DNA of 32,040 nt from an uncultured Hyphomonadaceae bacterium (GCA_937873805.1 CALMWO010000325.1:1-32040), one strand, 5' to 3'; positions 8,250 to 16,259 are shown, counted from the first letter of the stretch. Notes: generated by a model from the letters alone, not told the origin. Numbers and translations are program-made.

Positions 8250-8690
8250 ATGAAGCTTTCCCGCCTTGTGGCCGCCGCCCTCGTGCTGTCCTTCAGCGCC
8301 GCCGCTATTGCTGGCCCGTCCTACGCGGATGGCCGCAAACGCCCCGCGCGCGTGACCGCACCCCCGCCTCCGCCGCTGCGCGTTCCCGCGCCCGCGCCCC
8401 CGGTTCAGCCCCAGCCCGCCCCCATCAAGCTCGTTCCGGTCGCTCCGCCGTCGATCGTCCTGCCGTCCAATTTTGGCACAGGCGGCGTGGGCATCGACAT
8501 CAATGGCGGCTCGGGCGGCGGTGGCCGTCTGATCGTGATTTCCAGCGGCTCGGCGCGCGCTCAGGCGTCCGCAACTGCCTTCGCCTTCGCCAGTGCGTCA
8601 GCGACCTCTTTCGCAGGTGGCGGCGGTAAGGGAGGCGGCCATGGCGGCAGCAAGGGCGGCGGTGGCGGCCACGGCTGCGGCTGCAAGTAA
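8250..8690 (+). CDS. Exported proline- and glycine-rich protein with Cys-Gly-Cys-Lys tail
   Basis: I do not recognise a named family. The 146-residue product starts with a clear signal peptide (MKLSRLVAAALVLSFSAAA and on, likely cleaved near AIAG or SYA). It has a proline-rich linker (about 38-72), a short hydrophobic strand region (RLIVISSG), an alternating Ser/Ala/Phe block (about 101-122, ASATAFAFASASAT) and a glycine-rich tail ending HGCGCK. GGAGG lies 8 bases before ATG 8250; an ATG at 8247 is also possible. Low-complexity composition suggests a structural or surface role, but that is a guess. Its stop lies 10 bases from that of the convergent glk gene. Confidence 0.75.
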   Translation: MKLSRLVAAALVLSFSAAAIAGPSYADGRKRPARVTAPPPPPLRVPAPAPPVQPQPAPIKLVPVAPPSIVLPSNFGTGGVGIDINGGSGGGGRLIVISSGSARAQASATAFAFASASATSFAGGGGKGGGHGGSKGGGGGHGCGCK

Positions 8691-8700
8691 GCGCCAGCCC

Positions 8701-9675
8701 CTAGAGCCAGCCCCTCGTCTGCTCGTCCCGCCAGAGATGCGCCGAACCGATCAGCGGCGCTGCTTCTGACGCAATCAGATTTATCGGAATGGGCTTCATC
8801 AGGTCCTCACGCGCGCCGCGCTTGTAGAAGCGATCGAGCGCAGAGCGCTCTTTCAGCCACGGCTCAAGCCGCTGCGAGACCCCACCCGCAATGAAGACCC
8901 CGCCCGTTGCGTTGGCGACGAGCGCCATATTGCCGATAGATGTCATCACCGCACGGGCGCGCAGCCGGCAGAATTCCAGCGCCGCTGCATCTCCCGCGCT
9001 CGCCGCGTCGATCACCTCGGCCTGCGTCAGCGGCCTCGGCTTCACGCCCATGACCTCGAACAGCGCATCGCGCGTGTCCTCGAAACCCATGCCAGCCGTG
9101 ACAACCTCGTTGGAGACGTAGCCAAGTTTTCTGCGCAGCCTTTCCGCAAGCTTCCACTCGATGTCGGTCTCAGGCGTGAAGGCCTGATGGCCGCCCTCCC
9201 CGCCGATTACCACCCACCCGGCCGCTATCCGGCGCAGCAGGCCAACACCAAAGCCCGTGCCGGGTCCGCCAATAGCGCAGGAGCCCCGGGGGTCTGCCTC
9301 ACCTTTCGAAATCGACCGCAATTCGCTGCCGGTCAGTTCGGGCGCAGAGCGCGCCATGGCGATGAAGTCGTTCACGGCAACCAGCCGGTCGACCCCAAGC
9401 CGCGCTTTCACGGCGGCCAGATCAACGTTCCAGCCACGATTGAGCAGTTCCACAAAGGGCCCGCCGGTAACGCCAGCGAACCCGAAAGACGCGCCCGCAT
9501 AGTCCGGGCCTGTCTCTTTCAGATAAGCGTCGAGCGCCGCCTCAAACGTCTTGAAATCCTTGCCCGGACGCTTCCAGATGTCGGACAGCGCCACGCGCCC
9601 GCCGGTAAGACGCGCCAGCGCGAAGCGCACATTGGTGCCGCCTGCATCCCCGACCAGTAACGTCCCGTCCTTCAT
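8701..9675 (-). CDS. glk: Glucokinase
   Basis: This cytosolic enzyme phosphorylates glucose to glucose 6-phosphate with ATP. The 324-residue product matches the bacterial Glk family in length and motifs: the phosphate loop DAGGTNVRFAL (10-20), FGFAGVTGG, VAVNDFIAMA with the catalytic Asp, IGGPGTGFGVGLL for the hexose/ATP site, GGEGGHQAF with the sugar-binding Glu and His, and VFIAGGVSQRL for adenosine binding. It stands alone, convergent with the Gly-rich gene and divergent from the antiporter gene. The ATG at 9675 is at the expected family position. Confidence 0.94.
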   Translation of the reverse strand: MKDGTLLVGDAGGTNVRFALARLTGGRVALSDIWKRPGKDFKTFEAALDAYLKETGPDYAGASFGFAGVTGGPFVELLNRGWNVDLAAVKARLGVDRLVAVNDFIAMARSAPELTGSELRSISKGEADPRGSCAIGGPGTGFGVGLLRRIAAGWVVIGGEGGHQAFTPETDIEWKLAERLRRKLGYVSNEVVTAGMGFEDTRDALFEVMGVKPRPLTQAEVIDAASAGDAAALEFCRLRARAVMTSIGNMALVANATGGVFIAGGVSQRLEPWLKERSALDRFYKRGAREDLMKPIPINLIASEAAPLIGSAHLWRDEQTRGWL

Positions 9676-9726
9676 GGATCGACCTTAAGCTGCCACCTGC
9701 GTCAGTCGCAACGCCGACTTCACGCG

Positions 9727-9740
9727 ATCCGTGGACGGAT
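9727..9740. promoter_or_regulatory. Operator-like palindrome between glk and the antiporter gene
   Basis: ATCCGT-GG-ACGGAT is a perfect 6+2+6 inverted repeat in the 150-base divergent region, about 52 bases upstream of glk and 86 bases upstream of the antiporter start. It could serve either gene. No known regulator motif is recognised. Confidence 0.3.
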
Positions 9741-9825
9741 TTCCTTGCATTTTGCTCCATCAATTTGGCAGGGTGTTTCAGACCGGCCCTCCCGCGAAAC
9801 TCGCCCGAAAGGTTCCCCCTGCACG

Positions 9826-11478
9826 ATGCCCCACGCCACGCCGTTGATCTCTCTGCTCACCATCGGCCTGGGGTTCGCCTTCGTGTTCGGTATGATCGCC
9901 ACGCGGCTCAAGCTGTCGCCGCTGGTTGGCTATCTGGTCGCTGGCGTCGTGATCGGACCCTTCACGCCAGGATTTGTCGGCGATTCCCATCTTGCGAGTG
10001 AACTGGCCGAAATCGGCGTGATCCTGCTGATGTTCGGCGTTGGACTTCACTTTTCGCTCAAGGATCTTCTCTCCGTCAAAGCGATCGCCATCCCCGGCGC
10101 CCTTGCACAGATCGCCGCCGCAACGCTGCTCGGCCTCGGCATGGGCACGTTGATGGGCTGGACGGTCGAGGCCGGCATCGTCTTCGGCCTCGCACTTTCA
10201 GTCGCCTCAACTGTCGTGCTGTTGCGTGCGCTGCAGGAGCGGCGGGTCGTGCAGACCGACAAGGGCCGCATCGCGGTTGGCTGGCTGATCGTCGAAGATC
10301 TCGCCATGGTTCTGGCACTCGTGCTGCTGCCAACTTGGGCCGGCATCCGCGAACAGATGGCCGCCGCCGGCGGCTTCACCTGGGCGCAAGGCCAGGAGAT
10401 CGCGATCGCTGTTCTGCTCACGCTCGGCAAGGTTGGCGCGTTCATCGTCATCATGCTGGTTGTCGGCAAGCGACTGATCCCATGGATTCTCCATCGCGTC
10501 GTGCATCTGGGGTCGCGCGAACTGTTCCGGCTCTCCGTGCTGGCGATCGCGCTGGGCGTCGCGCTGGGCGCATCCGAACTGTTCGGCGTGTCGTTCGCGC
10601 TGGGCGCCTTCTTCGCCGGCATGATCATGGGCGAAAGCGAGCTGTCGCATCAGGCGGCGAACGAGACACTGCCGCTGCGCGACGCGTTCGCGGTGCTATT
10701 CTTTGTCTCCGTAGGCATGCTGTTCGACCCGCTGACGCTAATCAACAACCCGTGGCCTCTGCTTGGCGCGCTGGGCATCGTCGTGATCGGCAAGTCTCTG
10801 GCTGCCCTCGCGATCATGGCGATGTTCAAGCAGAAGCGCGAGAACGCCGCGTTGATCGCCGCGAGCCTCGCGCAGATCGGCGAGTTCTCGTTCATTCTGG
10901 CAGGCCTCGGCGTTGGCCTCGGACTTTTGCCGGAAGATGCCCGTGATCTGATCCTCGGCGCTGCCATCCTGTCGATCGTGTTGAACCCGCTGGTCTTCCT
11001 CGTCGCCGATAAACTCACGCCGAAGGCGGCGCCGGTGGAGTCGGATGTTGCAAAGCCCGGGTATCCGGGCCGCGCCATCATTGTCGGCTATGGCCGCGTC
11101 GGCTCGCGCCTCGGCAAGGCGCTTGGCGCCGCTCGCGTGAATTACTCCGTTATCGAGGACCGGCAGGAACTCGTCGAGAAGCTTCACGAACAGGGCCTTC
11201 CCGCCATTGCGGGCAATGGCGTCTCCGCAGAGACGCTGAAGGCCGCGGCGGTCGAAAGCGCACAGCTGATCTACATTACTGTTCCCGATGGCTTCGAATC
11301 CGGGCGCATCGTCGAGATCGCGCGGCAACTCAATCCGGGCATCCGCATCTTTGCCCGCTCGCACAACGACGCCGAGATCGATCACCTGCGCGGCTTCGGC
11401 GCCGACGTCGTCATCTCCGGCGAGGAAGAGATCGCGCAAGCGATGATCGACGCCACAGGTCTCGCAAAGCCGGCGTGA
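9826..11478 (+). CDS. Monovalent cation:proton antiporter, CPA2 family (YbaL/KefB type)
   Basis: This is an inner-membrane antiporter of about 550 residues. Residues 5-395 hold about 12 hydrophobic segments of the Na+/H+ exchanger fold, with family features GYLVAGVVIGPFTPGF (35-50), LLMFGVGLHFSLKDL (67-81), VEDLAMVLAL with the transport Asp158, and FAVLFFVSVGMLFDP (288-301). After a linker, residues about 416-540 form a TrkA-N NAD-binding domain (IIVGYGRVGSRLG), which gates transport in this family. Length and layout are closest to E. coli YbaL; KefB is the alternative. I choose ATG 9826 (MPHATPLISLL), since the 27 upstream in-frame residues look non-coding. Substrate (K+ or Na+) cannot be told from sequence. 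Confidence 0.9.
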   Translation: MPHATPLISLLTIGLGFAFVFGMIATRLKLSPLVGYLVAGVVIGPFTPGFVGDSHLASELAEIGVILLMFGVGLHFSLKDLLSVKAIAIPGALAQIAAATLLGLGMGTLMGWTVEAGIVFGLALSVASTVVLLRALQERRVVQTDKGRIAVGWLIVEDLAMVLALVLLPTWAGIREQMAAAGGFTWAQGQEIAIAVLLTLGKVGAFIVIMLVVGKRLIPWILHRVVHLGSRELFRLSVLAIALGVALGASELFGVSFALGAFFAGMIMGESELSHQAANETLPLRDAFAVLFFVSVGMLFDPLTLINNPWPLLGALGIVVIGKSLAALAIMAMFKQKRENAALIAASLAQIGEFSFILAGLGVGLGLLPEDARDLILGAAILSIVLNPLVFLVADKLTPKAAPVESDVAKPGYPGRAIIVGYGRVGSRLGKALGAARVNYSVIEDRQELVEKLHEQGLPAIAGNGVSAETLKAAAVESAQLIYITVPDGFESGRIVEIARQLNPGIRIFARSHNDAEIDHLRGFGADVVISGEEEIAQAMIDATGLAKPA

Positions 11479-11492
11479 GACAGAATTCGCTC

Positions 11493-11507
11493 TGCTATAT
11501 CATAGCA
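11493..11507. promoter_or_regulatory. Operator-like palindrome upstream of the CDF exporter
   Basis: TGCTAT-ATC-ATAGCA is a perfect 6+3+6 inverted repeat 46 bases before the CDF start. The AT-rich core could overlap a promoter -10. The shape suits a metal-responsive repressor such as a Fur/Zur or ArsR-type protein, but the family cannot be assigned from sequence. Confidence 0.4.
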
Positions 11508-11532
11508 TTGGATTCATTTGATTTTTGCAGCC

Positions 11533-11552
11533 GTGGGGCTTAGGGACCCCAC
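11533..11552 (+). promoter_or_regulatory. Hairpin presenting the ribosome binding site of the CDF gene
   Basis: GTGGGG (11533-11538) pairs with CCCCAC (11547-11552), leaving the 8-base loop CTTAGGGA. The loop contains the AGGGA ribosome binding site, and the stem ends directly against the ATG at 11553. This could modulate translation. Confidence 0.4.
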
Positions 11553-12515
11553 ATGGCTCACGATCACGCACACGCCGGGCACAGCCACGACAAGAGCCAC
11601 GATCATTCGCATGATCACGGTCACAGCCATGCGCACGGCCATCACCATCACGGCGATAGCAAGAACGAGAACCGCATCGGCATCGCCGCACTGTTGACCG
11701 GCGGCTTTATGGGCGTTGAACTCGCCGGCGGCCTTGTCGCCGGGTCGCTCGCGCTGATTGCTGACGCCGGACACATGCTTTCCGATTTCGGCTCGCTGGC
11801 GCTGGCGTGGATCGGCTTCCGCATGGCGCGGCGACCGGCAAACTCACGCCGCACATTCGGCTTCCGCCGCTTCCCTGTGCTGGCCGCGTTCGTCAACGGG
11901 CTGACGCTCTTTGCGATCGTTGTATGGATCATTGCAGAGGCAATTGGCCGACTGGCGAACCCGCATCCGATCGAACCAAACCTGATGCTGTGGGTCGCGG
12001 CGGCTGGGCTTGCCGTGAACATCGTCGCGTTCGCGGTGCTGCACGGCGCGGACCGTGACAATCTCAATGTGCGCGGCGCCCTGCTCCATGTCGCGGGAGA
12101 CCTGCTGGGATCCATCGCCGCGATCGTCGGCGCCATCGTGATCATGTACACTGGCTGGCTTCAGGTCGATCCGATCCTGTCAGTGTTGGTCTCGCTGATC
12201 ATCCTGCGCTCGGCCTGGTCGCTCACCTTCGAAAGCGCGCACATCCTGCTGGAAGGCGCGCCGCACAATCTCGATCTCGACAAGGTGACGCACGACCTCG
12301 AACACATCGAAGGCGTCGTTGATATCCACCACGCCCACCTGTGGTCGCTCGACGGCCGGCGCTCGATGATGACGATGCACGCGCGCATCAAGGATACAGC
12401 CGCAGGGCCTGCCGTCGTGGCCCGCATCAAGGCGCTCCTGCACGACAGGTATGCCATCGACCACGCGACGATCGAGATCGAGGGCGACGACTGCGCTGAC
12501 GCTGACTGCGCCTAG
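11553..12515 (+). CDS. Cation diffusion facilitator (zinc/cadmium/cobalt efflux transporter)
   Basis: This inner-membrane exporter swaps divalent metal ions for protons. The 320-residue product starts with a metal-buffering tail holding 16 histidines in the first 33 residues, followed by six membrane segments. The two transport-site motifs are intact: H74-x3-D78 (DAGHMLSD) in segment 2 and H179-x3-D183 (HVAGDLLGS) in segment 5. The cytoplasmic C-terminal domain (about 235-310) has the usual VVDIHHAHLWSLDG. It ends in an extra acidic Cys-containing tail (DDCADADC) that could bind metal. ZitB/CzcD-type zinc export is most likely. A palindrome and a hairpin upstream suggest control. The stop overlaps that of the convergent glycosyltransferase gene in a shared CTAG. 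Confidence 0.93.
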   Translation: MAHDHAHAGHSHDKSHDHSHDHGHSHAHGHHHHGDSKNENRIGIAALLTGGFMGVELAGGLVAGSLALIADAGHMLSDFGSLALAWIGFRMARRPANSRRTFGFRRFPVLAAFVNGLTLFAIVVWIIAEAIGRLANPHPIEPNLMLWVAAAGLAVNIVAFAVLHGADRDNLNVRGALLHVAGDLLGSIAAIVGAIVIMYTGWLQVDPILSVLVSLIILRSAWSLTFESAHILLEGAPHNLDLDKVTHDLEHIEGVVDIHHAHLWSLDGRRSMMTMHARIKDTAAGPAVVARIKALLHDRYAIDHATIEIEGDDCADADCA

Positions 12516-13465
12516 GCTGCCGCTATAGCCTTTTCGGCGGCGGCCCGCTCAGCCCGTGTCAGTTTCGACGCGCCATAGAAGCGCTGCTTGATCACCGGGA
12601 ACCACAACAGCTTGCCCACGCCTTCGACAAAGCGGCGATACGCAAATGCCCGTCCGCTCGTCTTGCCGAGAAAGCAGCCGCCAGCCACGACGCCATAGAC
12701 AACCATCTGCCCCGCGCCGATGGCCATCCAGAAAGCGATGGCCGACAGGTCGCGCTTGGGTCCGGTCCAGGCTTTCGTCGCAGGTCCCTGCCCATAGGCG
12801 AAGGCGCGCCGCAGTGTGTAGGCGAGCGTGACACGCGATGGCTCAGGCGTTTCCCAGACGAAGGCTTTGGGCGCCCATGCGAAACTTGCACCGCCAGCCT
12901 GCATGGTCTGGAACAGCAGGTCGTCTTCACCGCCGATCTCGTTGCGCTCCGTCGAAAACGGTTCAGCCGCAGGCAGCGCGGCGCGCCGTATCAGGCTGCA
13001 ACCGCAACCATAAAACGTACCGATCTTGCCTTCGGCATGTTCGGGAGCGCGCGCGAAGAAAGCTTCGAAGAAGGCTTCATGGTCGCGCGGCCTGGTCGCT
13101 AGCTTCGTGCGGACGGGGCCGAACACCACATCTGCGTCATGCGCCGCCTGCACGCGCTTGAGCTCGGCCAGCCAGCCTGCCGGCGCGAGTTCGTCATCGT
13201 CCAGAAATGCGATGGTCCCGCCCTTCGCCGCCCGCAGGCCGGCATTGCGCGCATTGGCGACACCCGCGCGCGGCTTATGAACGACAGCCACGCGATAATC
13301 GTTCAGGGCGCGCAGCGGGGCGAGCGCAGAGCCCGCGGGGTCATTGTCGACCAGCACAACCTCGAACGTCGCATCGCAGACCTGCGCCAGCGCAGAGCGC
13401 GCAGCTTCGATCGCGCGCTCGGGGCGGCGAAAGGTCGGGATGATGATCGAGACGGCCGGTGTCAT
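12512..13465 (-). CDS. Family 2 glycosyltransferase
   Basis: The first 210 residues form a GT-A fold typical of family 2: VSIIIPTFRRP (5-15), EVVLVDNDP with the nucleotide-binding Asp, the metal-binding FLDDDELAP (88-96), a GCGCSLIRR acceptor-side strand and GGEDDLLFQTM, which holds the catalytic-base-type Glu-Asp. The C-terminal third has hydrophobic stretches (about 238-265) and a basic, Ala-rich end, suggesting membrane association. Such enzymes add sugars to lipid-linked surface glycans, but donor and acceptor cannot be read from sequence. Its 317-residue length is usual. It stands apart from other glycan genes in the window, the nearest being the heparinase-CapD fusion about 8.5 kb away. 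Confidence 0.88.
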   Translation of the reverse strand: MTPAVSIIIPTFRRPERAIEAARSALAQVCDATFEVVLVDNDPAGSALAPLRALNDYRVAVVHKPRAGVANARNAGLRAAKGGTIAFLDDDELAPAGWLAELKRVQAAHDADVVFGPVRTKLATRPRDHEAFFEAFFARAPEHAEGKIGTFYGCGCSLIRRAALPAAEPFSTERNEIGGEDDLLFQTMQAGGASFAWAPKAFVWETPEPSRVTLAYTLRRAFAYGQGPATKAWTGPKRDLSAIAFWMAIGAGQMVVYGVVAGGCFLGKTSGRAFAYRRFVEGVGKLLWFPVIKQRFYGASKLTRAERAAAEKAIAAA

Positions 13466-13577
13466 GAGGAACGGAGGCTACGCCACGCAGGTTGCGGCCC
13501 CGTTTACATGACCCAAACAGCCGCAAATGCCGCTGAAATCGGCAATTTTACCGAAACGGCCTTGCCCAGAAGTCGCT

Positions 13578-14102
13578 CTACGACGCCGGTCGCTGGATCT
13601 GGCTCGCGAGATTCTGCGAGACCTGACGCGCATCGAACGCGTTGGGATCGGACCCTTTGGCGCCGCGTCCCATCACCACTTCGGCAAACGCCTCATAGCG
13701 CGTGACTTCCTCGTACGTCGCCGGCGTCCAGAACGGATCCCAGGCGCCGATCCAGCCGTAACGCGGAGAGAAATACATGTAGGACAACCGGCTGCCCATA
13801 TAGCCTCCGTACTGCCGGACATCGCGATCCTTGTCGGTGTCGCGGCTGACGATCGTGAAGGTGTCGTAGCCGTTTTGCAGGGTCAGCTCAGCGGCGCGAA
13901 ACAGCAGGTAGTTTTCGACGGTTTCCCGGCCCGTCCGGGCATTGCCCTTGAAGGAGACACGGTAGCGGTCGTTCTCGATCTTCGACTCAGCATAGCCGCG
14001 ATCATTGCCGGCGCCCGGCTGATAGGGCGTTGGACCGTTCTGGCATGCAGCCAGCCCTAGGGCGGTGGTGATTGCTGCAGCCGCCAAAAGCTTGCGTAAC
14101 AT
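13578..14102 (-). CDS. Lipoprotein, resembling the CC0125/CC1285 family
   Basis: The 174-residue product has a short signal peptide with lipobox LAAC (Cys20). The mature part contains YRVSFKGN, a helix with ENYLLFRAAELTLQNGYDTF and a Tyr/Gly/Trp-rich region. The AAELTLQNGYD motif after a YRVSF-type strand resembles the alphaproteobacterial CC0125/CC1285 lipoprotein family, whose function is not known. ATG 14102 is chosen because AGGAGG lies 7 bases upstream; the in-frame start at 14144 would bury the signal peptide. Upstream of it lies the aldehyde dehydrogenase gene on the same strand, with a hairpin between them. Confidence 0.8.
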   Translation of the reverse strand: MLRKLLAAAAITTALGLAACQNGPTPYQPGAGNDRGYAESKIENDRYRVSFKGNARTGRETVENYLLFRAAELTLQNGYDTFTIVSRDTDKDRDVRQYGGYMGSRLSYMYFSPRYGWIGAWDPFWTPATYEEVTRYEAFAEVVMGRGAKGSDPNAFDARQVSQNLASQIQRPAS

Positions 14103-14173
14103 GAGAGCCTCCTGAAACGAGCGACGTCGTGCTGACTCTAACATAGCGAGCCCGATGGGAACGCCAATGGATT

Positions 14174-14201
14174 GGCCGGTTCGCCAGACAGCGAACCGGC
14201 C
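14174..14201 (-). terminator. Strong hairpin downstream of the aldehyde dehydrogenase gene
   Basis: A perfect 11-bp stem (GGCCGGTTCGC at 14174-14184 with GCGAACCGGCC at 14191-14201) closes a 6-base loop, about 50 bases after the aldehyde dehydrogenase stop. There is no clear T-run on either side, so it may be a weak terminator or a 3'-end stabilising structure. Confidence 0.6.
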
Positions 14202-14252
14202 TCAATCTTGTCTACGCACGTCCTAATTCGCCAGATCAGGCGGAATCGGCCG

Positions 14253-15683
14253 TTACGCAGTTGCGAAACCAAACACAGACTTGGTTTCGAGGAACTCGTG
14301 GATGCCTTCCACGCCCCATTCGCGGCCATTGCCCGACTGCTTGAACCCGCCGAACGGCATGGTCTGGTCAGAGCCCTGTCCATTGATGTGGACCATGCCC
14401 GTGCGGAGCTGGCGCGCGACTTTCTGCGCGTGCTCCTGCTCGCCCTGCACATAGCCGGACAGGCCATAGACCGTGTCGTTGGCCATCGCGATCGCCTGCT
14501 CTTCGGTGTCGTACGGCAGGATGCAGAGCACGGGTCCGAAGATTTCCTCGACCGCGATCGTCATGTCGTTGCGCACGTCAGCGAACACGGTGGGCTTCAC
14601 ATAGTAGCCGCGATTGAGACCGTCGGGACGGCCAAGGCCGCCCGCAACGAGAGTCGCGCCTTCCTCGATACCCTTCTTGATGAGGCCCTGGATCTTGTTC
14701 CACTGGGCTTCGGAGACGACGGGCCCGATGGCGCCTTTCTCGGCCGTGGCCGGGTCCTGCACCTTCACAGATTCAGCCGTCGCCTTGGCGATGGCCTTGG
14801 CTTCGTCATTCTTGGCGCGCGGCACGAACATGCGCGAAGGCGCGTTGCAGCTCTGGCCCGTGTTGGTCATCATCTGCATGACGCCCTGCTTCACGGCCTT
14901 CTGGAGATCGGCGTCGTCGAGCACGATGTTGGCCGACTTGCCGCCGAGTTCCTGCGCGACGCGCTTGACCGTAGGCGCAGCGGCCTGCGCAACGAGCACG
15001 CCAGCGCGGGTCGAACCGGTGAACGACATCATGTCAACATCGGGGTGAGCCGAAAGCGCGGCGCCGACGCCGGGGCCATCGCCGTTGACGAGGTTGAACA
15101 CGCCCTTCGGCACGCCGGCTTCATGCATGATCTCGGCGAAGATGATGGCATCGATCGGCGCGATCTCGGACGGCTTCAGGACCATCGTGCAGCCGGCAGC
15201 GATCGCGGGCGCGACCTTGCAGGCGATCTGGTTCTGCGGCCAGTTCCACGGCGTGATGAAACCGCAGACGCCGATCGGCTCCTTGCGGATCAGATGCTTG
15301 CCGCGGCGCTCTTCGAACTCGAAGGTGCGGAGATAGTTGGCGGCCTGCATGATGTGGCCGAGACCCGACGGCGCGTGCGCGCCCTGAGCCAGCCACAGCG
15401 GAGCGCCCATCTCTTCGGACACGACGCCCGCCATGTCGCCGAGGCGTTTCTTGTAAATCTCGATGATCTTGTCGAGCAGGTCAGCGCGGTACTCTTTCGT
15501 GGTCGCGGCAAACGCCGGGAAAGCGGCTTTGGCGGCGGCGACGGCCTTGTCGACATCGGCCTTCGAGCCGATCGAAATGCGTGCGTAGGCCTCTTCATTG
15601 GCCGGGTTCTGGACGTCGAGCGTGCGCGGGGTGACCGGATCGACCCATTCGCCATTGATGTAGAATTTCAGGTAATCGCGCAT
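14253..15683 (-). CDS. NAD(P)-dependent aldehyde dehydrogenase
   Basis: This enzyme oxidises an aldehyde to the acid with NAD(P)+. The 476-residue product carries all family landmarks: TPWNWP with the oxyanion Asn147, the cofactor loop KPSEIAP (170-176), FTGSTRAG (221-228), the general base Glu245 in ELGGKSAN, the nucleophile Cys279 in NTGQSCNAPSR, EEIFGPVL, and the C-terminal MPFGGFKQSGNGREWG. It belongs to the broad soluble class with many substrates, so the natural aldehyde is not known. It appears to be transcribed alone: about 110 bases separate it from the VOC gene, and a strong hairpin follows it. Confidence 0.94.
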   Translation of the reverse strand: MRDYLKFYINGEWVDPVTPRTLDVQNPANEEAYARISIGSKADVDKAVAAAKAAFPAFAATTKEYRADLLDKIIEIYKKRLGDMAGVVSEEMGAPLWLAQGAHAPSGLGHIMQAANYLRTFEFEERRGKHLIRKEPIGVCGFITPWNWPQNQIACKVAPAIAAGCTMVLKPSEIAPIDAIIFAEIMHEAGVPKGVFNLVNGDGPGVGAALSAHPDVDMMSFTGSTRAGVLVAQAAAPTVKRVAQELGGKSANIVLDDADLQKAVKQGVMQMMTNTGQSCNAPSRMFVPRAKNDEAKAIAKATAESVKVQDPATAEKGAIGPVVSEAQWNKIQGLIKKGIEEGATLVAGGLGRPDGLNRGYYVKPTVFADVRNDMTIAVEEIFGPVLCILPYDTEEQAIAMANDTVYGLSGYVQGEQEHAQKVARQLRTGMVHINGQGSDQTMPFGGFKQSGNGREWGVEGIHEFLETKSVFGFATA

Positions 15684-15791
15684 GGGATTCTCCAGACAGG
15701 TCTTGTGGGCCGGGACACAGGGGTCTGGCCTTAGATAATCGATGTTACCGCGGATTGGGAGGCCCCTCGAAAAACCAGAGCCAGAGCCGCT

Positions 15792-16259
15792 TTAGGGCCT
15801 CAGGATGAATTCGAACTGATTGCCATCCGGATCGGTCAGGAAAGCATAGAAAAGCCCCTCCCCGGTCTTGGCGACGGGGCGCATCAGCTTGGCGCCGGCG
15901 GCCGTGGCGCGGGCGATGGCTTTGTCCATGTCAGGCACTTCCAGGATCAGGGCCGCCATGCCGCCGGCCTGGGGCCCGTTGCCGCGCGAGGCGATGACGA
16001 TGGGCGCAGATGGCGCCTTCTTGGCAAGCTCGGGCGTTGAGCCCGTATTGAGGACGATTTCCTTGAACGTCGCCGTATCAACCGGACGACGGGTCTCCGA
16101 CATGCCGAGCGCCTGGGCATAGAATTTCGCCAGCGCTTCCGGATCGCTCGCCAGCACGCGGATCGATCGCACGGTGATGCCGGTCTCCTGCGCGAAGGCA
16201 GGCGCGGCCAGGGCGAACCCGGCCATGGCAAGGCACGCTGCGGTAACGATGGATTTCAT
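15792..16259 (-). CDS. Exported VOC (glyoxalase/bleomycin-resistance-fold) family protein
   Basis: The 155-residue product starts with a signal peptide (MKSIVTAACLAMAGFALA and on, cleavage likely at AFA/QE), so the protein should be periplasmic. The mature part has the paired beta-alpha-beta-beta-beta units of the vicinal-oxygen-chelate fold: IRVLASDPEALAKFYAQALG first, and ILEVPDMDKAIARATAAGAK with DPDGNQFEFI second. Of the usual metal ligands only the last Glu (NQFEF) is obvious; the strand-1 His positions hold Arg and Leu. It may therefore bind a ligand without being a metal enzyme. ATG 16259 is chosen because GGGGA lies about 8 bases upstream. Confidence 0.82.
   Translation of the reverse strand: MKSIVTAACLAMAGFALAAPAFAQETGITVRSIRVLASDPEALAKFYAQALGMSETRRPVDTATFKEIVLNTGSTPELAKKAPSAPIVIASRGNGPQAGGMAALILEVPDMDKAIARATAAGAKLMRPVAKTGEGLFYAFLTDPDGNQFEFILRP

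Noticed and set aside
14172..15734. 520-residue plus-strand ORF opposite the aldehyde dehydrogenase
   Set aside because: It is the exact antisense shadow of a strongly supported aldehyde dehydrogenase gene. Its composition is His/Arg/Asp-rich with no recognisable domain. Such long shadows are common in GC-rich genes.
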